From the NCBI RefSeq assembly GCF_040802235.1, contig NC_133166.1, positions 117,504,991 to 117,568,990 on the forward strand: DNA of 64,000 nucleotides, read 5' to 3'. This document shows positions 60,481 through 64,000 of this stretch, piece by piece (the stretch's first letter is position 1; each line of letters begins with the position of its first letter). The stretch is from Manis javanica (Eukaryota > Chordata > Mammalia > Pholidota > Manidae). Below the pieces are notes generated by a model that had not been told where the DNA came from, searched no databases, and was given only the letters and a program-made list of their open reading frames with translations. Both the position numbers and the translations under genes were made by a program.

Positions 60481-62550
60481 TCAGCCCAAGCCTTTATCTC
60501 ACCTGCTCTCCCCTCGCACCCGCTCTCCTGGGGTTCTCACTCCTGGTTGCTCTGTAGACTCACCTGGAAGCTTTAAAAGCACACCAGGCCCGTGCTCCAC
60601 CCCAGGCATCCGGCTCCTTTGGCTCTTGTCTGCCCCACATCCTGCTTGTCTGTCTCCGCCTCTGCCCTTTAGGTCACTCCCCTGCACCCCCTTCTCTGAT
60701 TGCAGGAAAGTGGTAGGGTCAAGTGTGTAGAATTTGGGTTTGAATTCTGTCTCTGCCACATGCATGGCCTCCTATTTTTGGAGACTTCGGTGAAAGTCTC
60801 AGGTGCTGCCTTTTCTGGGATGACCTTGCTTCCTCTCCCCCCCATTCTTTCTCTCTCATGGACCAGTTCAGCCAGGCTTTTGCCTCCAACTCCCAGTAGG
60901 AGCTGTTCTCATAAACATCACCAGGGACTCTTTTCTCAGACCGCTCTCCCAACCTCCGAACACATGCATTTAGCTGCCTGCCAGCCTCTCTTTTTGGCCA
61001 CGTGGCATGTCAACCAGCATGCCAGGTGGGAGTGCTGAGCGCCCTCTGCCTGCTCCATCTGCAGCCCGCCCTGCAGCCTCCAGGTTGCTTGACCTGAAAC
61101 CTTGGGGTCATCCCTGATTCCTCTTTTCTTCACACCCACCTCGCTCCCCAGCAAGTCCCACTGGCTCTGCCTTCACAGAAGTCCAGAATCTATTACTTCT
61201 CCTCCCTCACTGTCCCTGTCTTGCCTGAGCCACTACGTCCTCTCGCCATCCACCAGTCTCCCACCTGCTCACCATGCCCCTTCACTCTAGCCACCCCGAC
61301 CTCCAGACCGCTCCTTACACACGCTCGGGGCCCACCTGGGGCCTTCGCTCAGGCTCTTCACTGTCCTGGATGTCCTAGACCTCCGCAGGGCCCACTCTGC
61401 CTTCCCGGAGCCCCTGCTGCGTATTGCAGCCCTCTGGCCCGTCCCATTGCTCTCCAGCCCCCTTGACCCTGCTCTTCTTTTTTTTTTTTTTTAACTTGGT
61501 ATCACCTCTAATATTCCAGATGATTTGCTTATTTACTGAGGTTTAAATTTAAAAAATTTATTTTTATGCCTTTACCCTGATGATGAACAGAAACTTCACA
61601 AAGGCAGGGATCTCCAATTTGTTCATAGATGCAGCCCAGGTACCTAGGTTGATCCCTGACACCCAGCTTGGTGAACATCTCTTGAGTGAATGAGCAAATG
61701 AATGAATTCCTGGACCTTCTCAGGCAGAGGTGGGCATCTCCAAGGTGATGGGATGCTCTAGAGGCCACTTCTACCATTTCCCTGGGGCAAGGGGAGGGTA
61801 TTTGTTAAAAATGCACAGTGATTCTGCATTCATGCCAGCAACCCCTTCCCTGACAATTTGTGTGCAGGCTCAAATCTGAGAGCCACAGCTGGAGGTAAAG
61901 GCTGCAGGCTTGGCGTACCAGTGAATTAGGATCCAGTGAGTTCTAGAGCATAGAGTTAGAACACATCACATGCTTATTTTATTTCTGTTGTCATTTTCCT
62001 GGACTCCCTCAGTATCTACTTCTGTCTCTCTCAGAACACTGATCACTTACATTTAAAAGATGAATTTCACGATACTCTACAGGAGGAATGAGTAGGTGGA
62101 CATGTGTGTTATGAAGCACGTAACATAATAGTTCACTCTAGAATAGATGTTCACTAAAAAAAGTTTTCAATTTTGAACACTTGAAAATTCAACCTGTATG
62201 TTTGAAAATTTTCCATAACGAAATGGTGGGAAGCATGCTATGAACTTAAAAATACTCCTTGTAGAAAAGCTGGAAAATACAGAAAAATAGAAGGAAGCAA
62301 ACTAATCATGTGACCACCCTTAGCCCAGCACCCAGAGGTAATTGGTTAAGATGTGGTATTTATTTTTCTAGTCTTTTTGCCATGTGTATTAATTTTGTAT
62401 TTAATTATATAATAGTAATTGTATGGAATACCCAAAATTTAACACGGATGTTTGTCAAGTCTTAAGGTTTTTTGGATTCTAAAAGAAGTGTATGTGTATT
62501 TAAGCATTTTGGAAAACCAGAAAGAAATGAAAAGAAAGTACCCCAAATTC

Positions 62551-63125
62551 TACCACCTAGTAAGTAACACTGTTAACTTATTAGTGTATTTCTATATTTT
62601 TTATTTTATATGTTTTTCTTTTTTAAAATAAAATTTAAAACATACACTGTTTCATATAAAGCTTTTTCATAAAATGTAACTTTTAAAACCTTATTAGTGT
62701 ATTTCTATATTTTTTATTTTATATGTTTTTCTTTTTTAAAATAAAATTTAAAACATACACTGTTTCATATAAAGCTTTTTCATTAACCATTCTGTTATGG
62801 ACATTTCTTGTACCCTTTTAAAATGTAACTTTTAAAACCTAGTAAGTAACACCTACCACCTAGTAAGTAACACTGTTAACTTATTAGTGTATTTCTATAT
62901 TTTTTATTTTATATGTTTTTCTTTTTTAAAATAAAATTTAAATTCTACCACCTAGTAAGTAACACTGTTAACTTATTAGTGTATTTCTATATTTTTTATT
63001 TTATATGTTTTTCTTTTTTAAAATAAAATTTAAAACATACACTGTTTCATATAAAGCTTTTTCATTAACCATTCTGTTATGGACATTTCTTGTACCCTTT
63101 TAAAATGTAACTTTTAAAACATAAC
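62551..63125 (+). repeat. Local AT-rich tandem array, four partial copies
   Basis: A core of about 60-90 bases (starting TTAGTGTATTTCTATATTTT and including TTCTTTTTTAAAATAAAATT) occurs four times, starting near 62581, 62693, 62883 and 62976. Copies are joined in different ways: some carry the leading CACCTAGTAAGTAACACTGT, others the trailing CATTAACCATTCTGTTATGG. Copies are nearly identical, so the rearrangement is recent. Confidence 0.93.
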
Positions 63126-63359
63126 TGTACAAAAAGTATCCCAGCATATAAATATGACAAGACTTAGCTAATCTTTTTATGTAGGGTGTTTAGGTTCTAA
63201 CACCCAATGTTTTGCTTCTAGATGTGACTTTGTGATGGACATGTTTGTGGACATTTAAGAAACAAATTGTCAAATTGTCAAATTTTCATTCAGGAAAGTT
63301 ATACTGATTTATAGTCCCATCAGCAGTGAATGAGAGTGCCTGTTTGTTTACCTGCATCT

Positions 63360-63600
63360 TTTCATGTATTTAATAGTGGGATATTAATCCCCCTACCCCA
63401 AACCAGTCTTTAATTTGCATTTGTTTGATCACTAATGAGGTAGAATATGTTTTCTTGTATTAATGGTAATATATATTTTTCCTTTTGAACTTATTATATC
63501 CTTTGTCCATTCTTTTTCTATTTTGGTGTTTAAATTGTTTTTATTGATTCATAAAAACTCTTTATATATTAAAGATAGTCACCGTTTTTCTGTCATTTTC
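63360..63600 (-). mobile_element. Old LINE-1 fragment, reverse
   Basis: TTTAATTTGCATTTGTTTGA, GAACTTATTATATCCTTTGT and AAAACTCTTTATATATTAAA are reversed L1 3'-end words. Diverged. Confidence 0.6.
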
Positions 63601-64000
63601 TTCCAGCTGGCCATAGTTGTTTGTGGTGTTTTTTCAAAACATAGAATATTCTGGTCTTGCCCCTTTGGCTGTAAGTAACAGGCAGACCACTCAAGCTAGC
63701 TCAAGTAAAGAAGTTTTAGTGTAAGAACACATCTCAAGAGCTAAGGCGATTCTCATGGTAGTCTAGGAACAGGAGCTAACAAGGCTGGGTCTCCCAGGGC
63801 CTAGAGCTGGGAGGCAGTTCAGGATCAAGGTGGGTCCGGACACTTCAGCAGCTGGAGTTTGTGCACCTCCACACTAGTGCTCCATCACTGATGTCACTCA
63901 GCCTGCTCTTCTTAGAAATGTGCCTGCTTCCTTCTTTCCTGCTACTGAGAGGTGTCTTCTATTTGGTCAGAGTTGGCATTCTCTCCCCACTCCCCACCCC

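Larger units (their letters stand above)
55741..64000 (+). other. Probable PLAAT3 intron 1, right end of window
   Basis: No exon recognised. It holds an ATT/ACT microsatellite (55998-56046), MIR pieces (58200-58390, 58745-58860, 59760-59990, 60395-60480, 60695-60790), a C/T-rich GC-moderate stretch (about 60200-61480) ending in a T run, a LINE-2-like end (61610-61710), L1 remnants (62160-62225, 63360-63600) and a local tandem array (62551-63125). The intron assignment depends on the PLAAT3 call. Confidence 0.45.

Noticed and set aside
60200-61480. Overlapping open frames in a C/T-rich stretch near the right end
   Set aside because: Moderate GC content with few stops; the segment contains MIR pieces and has no recognisable protein or consistent exon structure.

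Overview
This is a piece of a placental mammal's nuclear genome. It has long introns with GT-AG borders, three CpG islands at promoters, and many LINE-1, LINE-2/MIR, hAT-type and MaLR-type repeats. The youngest repeats are LINE-1 copies that still have target-site duplications. I saw no Alu, B1/B2, bovine or carnivore-type SINEs. The L1 5' and 3' ends look like those of a laurasiatherian. A pangolin is my best guess, but that rests on memory of repeat sequences and is weak.

Layout. The left 4.3 kb is the start of intron 1 of RTN3, which reads leftward; its first coding exon is at 4267-4402 inside a CpG island. From 4.8 to 10.9 kb is intergenic sequence with old repeats and one young L1. ATL3 (atlastin-3) reads rightward. 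It is complete from the ATG at 11455 to the stop at 47403, with 13 coding exons that I joined to an uninterrupted 541-residue protein. Its 3' UTR probably continues several kb. A third CpG island at 54.5-55.7 kb is probably the promoter of PLAAT3 (formerly PLA2G16/HRASLS3). A short candidate first coding exon ends at 55287, and the other exons would lie beyond the window. The last 8 kb is then presumably PLAAT3 intron with old repeats and a local AT-rich tandem array.

How the genes relate. RTN3 (a reticulon) and ATL3 (an ER fusion GTPase) are divergent neighbours. Both shape tubular ER, and both are reported ER-phagy receptors. PLAAT3 is a phospholipase/acyltransferase that acts on organelle membranes. 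The RTN3-ATL3-PLAAT3 order agrees with my memory of human chromosome 11q.

The least ordinary item is a 1.27-kb minisatellite in ATL3 intron 5. It has 28 copies of a 32-bp core separated by (TG)n runs of varying length, and it lies inside an old LTR. I found no undescribed multi-gene system; the rest is normal mammalian gene and repeat architecture.
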